A DNA stretch of 5,001 bases from DATIBL01 sp035457505 (lineage in GTDB: Bacteria > Patescibacteriota > Minisyncoccia > Phycocordibacterales > UBA6899). The notes beneath the pieces are model-generated. The model was not told the origin of the DNA. It searched no databases and was given only the letters and a program-made list of their open reading frames with translations. This document shows, one piece after another, positions 3,911-5,001 of the stretch. Position 1 is the first letter of the stretch, and every line of letters begins with the position of its first letter. The stretch lies in the NCBI GenBank assembly GCA_035457505.1, contig DATIBL010000080.1:1-5001 (forward strand), in the 5' to 3' direction. Both the position numbers and the translations under genes were made by a program.

Positions 3911-5001
3911 CTACTCGGCCTCTTTTGGCGTCCCTGTTGCAGACTGCAATGCGTGCTCGATCCGAAGATCTTTGCCGCCGTCGCGTTTGATCACCATTTC
4001 ATAGGATCGCTCTGCACGCATGACCTCGACAAAATACCAGCCGATCATGGCCGCGCCAAGCCCGAGCGTCAGCAGGAACACGAAAAAGAAGCGATACTTC
4101 CGAAGTACAGCCTTTCGGTGCCCCGCTCCGCCCTTTCGCCTGATTGTGCGGAGTTCCGCACCACCCTCCGTCATTGGCCGAGCAAGCGCAGAGAGCGTGA
4201 GCACCGGTCGCGGAGTACTTCTCTCTTCGGTGCGCACCCCCGACTTCGGTGCACGGACCCCGAGCCGCGCTCGCTCAAGCGCGACGACCGAGCGAACATA
4301 GCGCCGAATGCCGTAGACGATCACAAACAGAAATGCGCCGAGCGATGCAAACGCGATTGCGAGCTCCTTGTACGGCACAACCCAGAATGTCGCGACGCGA
4401 TAGACGCTCTGCTTCGTTGCCCCACCGTAGGCAAGCGTTGCTTCGACGGTATAGCGTCCCATTTCAAAAAAATTCTTCTCTCCGTGCCACTCAAACTCGA
4501 ACCGCCGAGTCGACGCCGGGAGCACGCTTCCGAACGAGGCATCGTCGTTCACCGTGATCCGGCCGCGCTCCTTGCCCCACATGTTCGTAATGATGATGTG
4601 TCCCTGAGGGATGAGGTGGACATTTCCGGAGTTCTCAAAGCGCATCACGAATCTCGCGCTCGGATCCTGAACGATGCTCGACGCAGGATAGAAATCGCGG
4701 ATCGCACCAGCTTCGACGATGTTGCCGGAGACGCTCACAAAAAGAAGCGAAGAGAGCAAACTACCGATCGCAAACCCTGAGCCGTTTCTGAGCCGATCGA
4801 TGGGATCGGTTCCCACCATAATTGCCGCATAATGCCCGCCCGGCTCTGCATCCTCCGGTACGACGATCGAGAACGGGATCTCAGCGGTTGTATCTTTTTT
4901 GACATGAATCGGACCGCGCTCGATGCGAATCCATCCCGGCAGCGTGCGCGGATCGGCATTCCCCTCTTTGGTAAAATCGAACTGCGCATTGCCGGTCTCG
5001 C
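3911..5001 (-). CDS. WxL-interacting-like membrane-anchored protein, paralogue (5' end beyond window)
   Basis: The frame is open to the window edge, with 362 residues visible; the Met near 4819 is internal because the conserved domain continues upstream of it. Numbering visible residues, 'RGPIHVKKDTTAEIPFSIVVP' core and 'PGGHYAAIMVGT' (53-64) close a first beta domain, aligning with the matching stretch of the protein at 1123-2172. The second domain has 'FENSGNVHLIPQG' (121-133), 'ITNMWGKE' (137-144), 'GRYTVEATLAY' (181-191) and 'TFWVVPYKE' (204-212), again matching the paralogue. Helix 1 is about 211-230. A long basic cytoplasmic loop (about 231-301) is roughly three times that of the paralogue. 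Helix 2 is about 302-325, and a polar tail of about 37 residues, probably outside, is absent from the paralogue. Family members hold WxL surface proteins at the wall in Gram-positive bacteria; applying this here is inference. The signal peptide would be outside the window. The stop is TAG at 3913-3911. Confidence 0.92.
   Translation of the reverse strand, partial: ETGNAQFDFTKEGNADPRTLPGWIRIERGPIHVKKDTTAEIPFSIVVPEDAEPGGHYAAIMVGTDPIDRLRNGSGFAIGSLLSSLLFVSVSGNIVEAGAIRDFYPASSIVQDPSARFVMRFENSGNVHLIPQGHIIITNMWGKERGRITVNDDASFGSVLPASTRRFEFEWHGEKNFFEMGRYTVEATLAYGGATKQSVYRVATFWVVPYKELAIAFASLGAFLFVIVYGIRRYVRSVVALERARLGVRAPKSGVRTEERSTPRPVLTLSALARPMTEGGAELRTIRRKGGAGHRKAVLRKYRFFFVFLLTLGLGAAMIGWYFVEVMRAERSYEMVIKRDGGKDLRIEHALQSATGTPKEAE

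Noticed and set aside
3953..4780. A 275-codon open frame on the plus strand
   Set aside because: It is antisense to the second WxL-interacting-like gene, whose motifs match its paralogue; the charged composition fits a shadow frame.

Overview
The window looks like a cell-surface gene cluster from a member of the Candidate Phyla Radiation (Patescibacteria). This is inferred from protein style, since no rRNA or other phylogenetic marker is present. The clearest sign is the secreted beta-rich protein at 2427-3569, whose architecture (N-terminal 'SDTITNPSPS' region, 'IPFGTLAVG' linker, 'NGYQVTIKQ' strand, C-terminal 'DYTNRIFYVCTPVF') I recognise from many Patescibacterial exported proteins. No TGA falls inside the called genes, and TGA serves as a stop at 603-605, so the standard bacterial code fits. 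All five well-supported genes lie on the minus strand and read from high to low coordinates.

Layout in the direction of transcription. (1) 5001-3911: a membrane-anchored protein resembling WxL-interacting proteins (DUF916/DUF3324 type), whose N-terminus is cut off by the window edge. (2) 3910-3570: a 341-base gap with a possible weak terminator, two perfect palindromes spaced 42 bases centre to centre, a consensus TATAAT -10 box and a long leader with potential RNA structure. (3) 3569-2427: the secreted beta-sandwich protein, followed by a near-symmetrical 19-bp stem-loop terminator. (4) 2426-2173: a second gap with a candidate -10 box, a possible 28-codon hydrophobic ORF and a small hairpin just before the next start. 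(5) 2172-1123: a second WxL-interacting-like protein, a paralogue of gene 1. (6) 1109-603: a small two-pass membrane protein with an extracytoplasmic coiled coil. (7) 606-1: a membrane-anchored formylglycine-generating-enzyme/SUMF1-fold protein, cut off at its C-terminus. Genes 5-7 form a tight operon, with 13 bases between the first two and an ATGA overlap between the last two.

How the genes may work together (inference): WxL-interacting proteins of Gram-positive bacteria are encoded beside WxL surface proteins and hold them at the cell wall. Here two WxL-interacting-like, doubly membrane-anchored proteins flank a secreted beta protein whose last domain ends like a WxL domain, but with Tyr where WxL proteins have Trp. 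The cluster may therefore be a Patescibacterial counterpart of the WxL system, with an added coiled-coil membrane protein and a surface-exposed SUMF1/C-type-lectin-fold protein. No mobile element, CRISPR array, tRNA or rRNA was seen.
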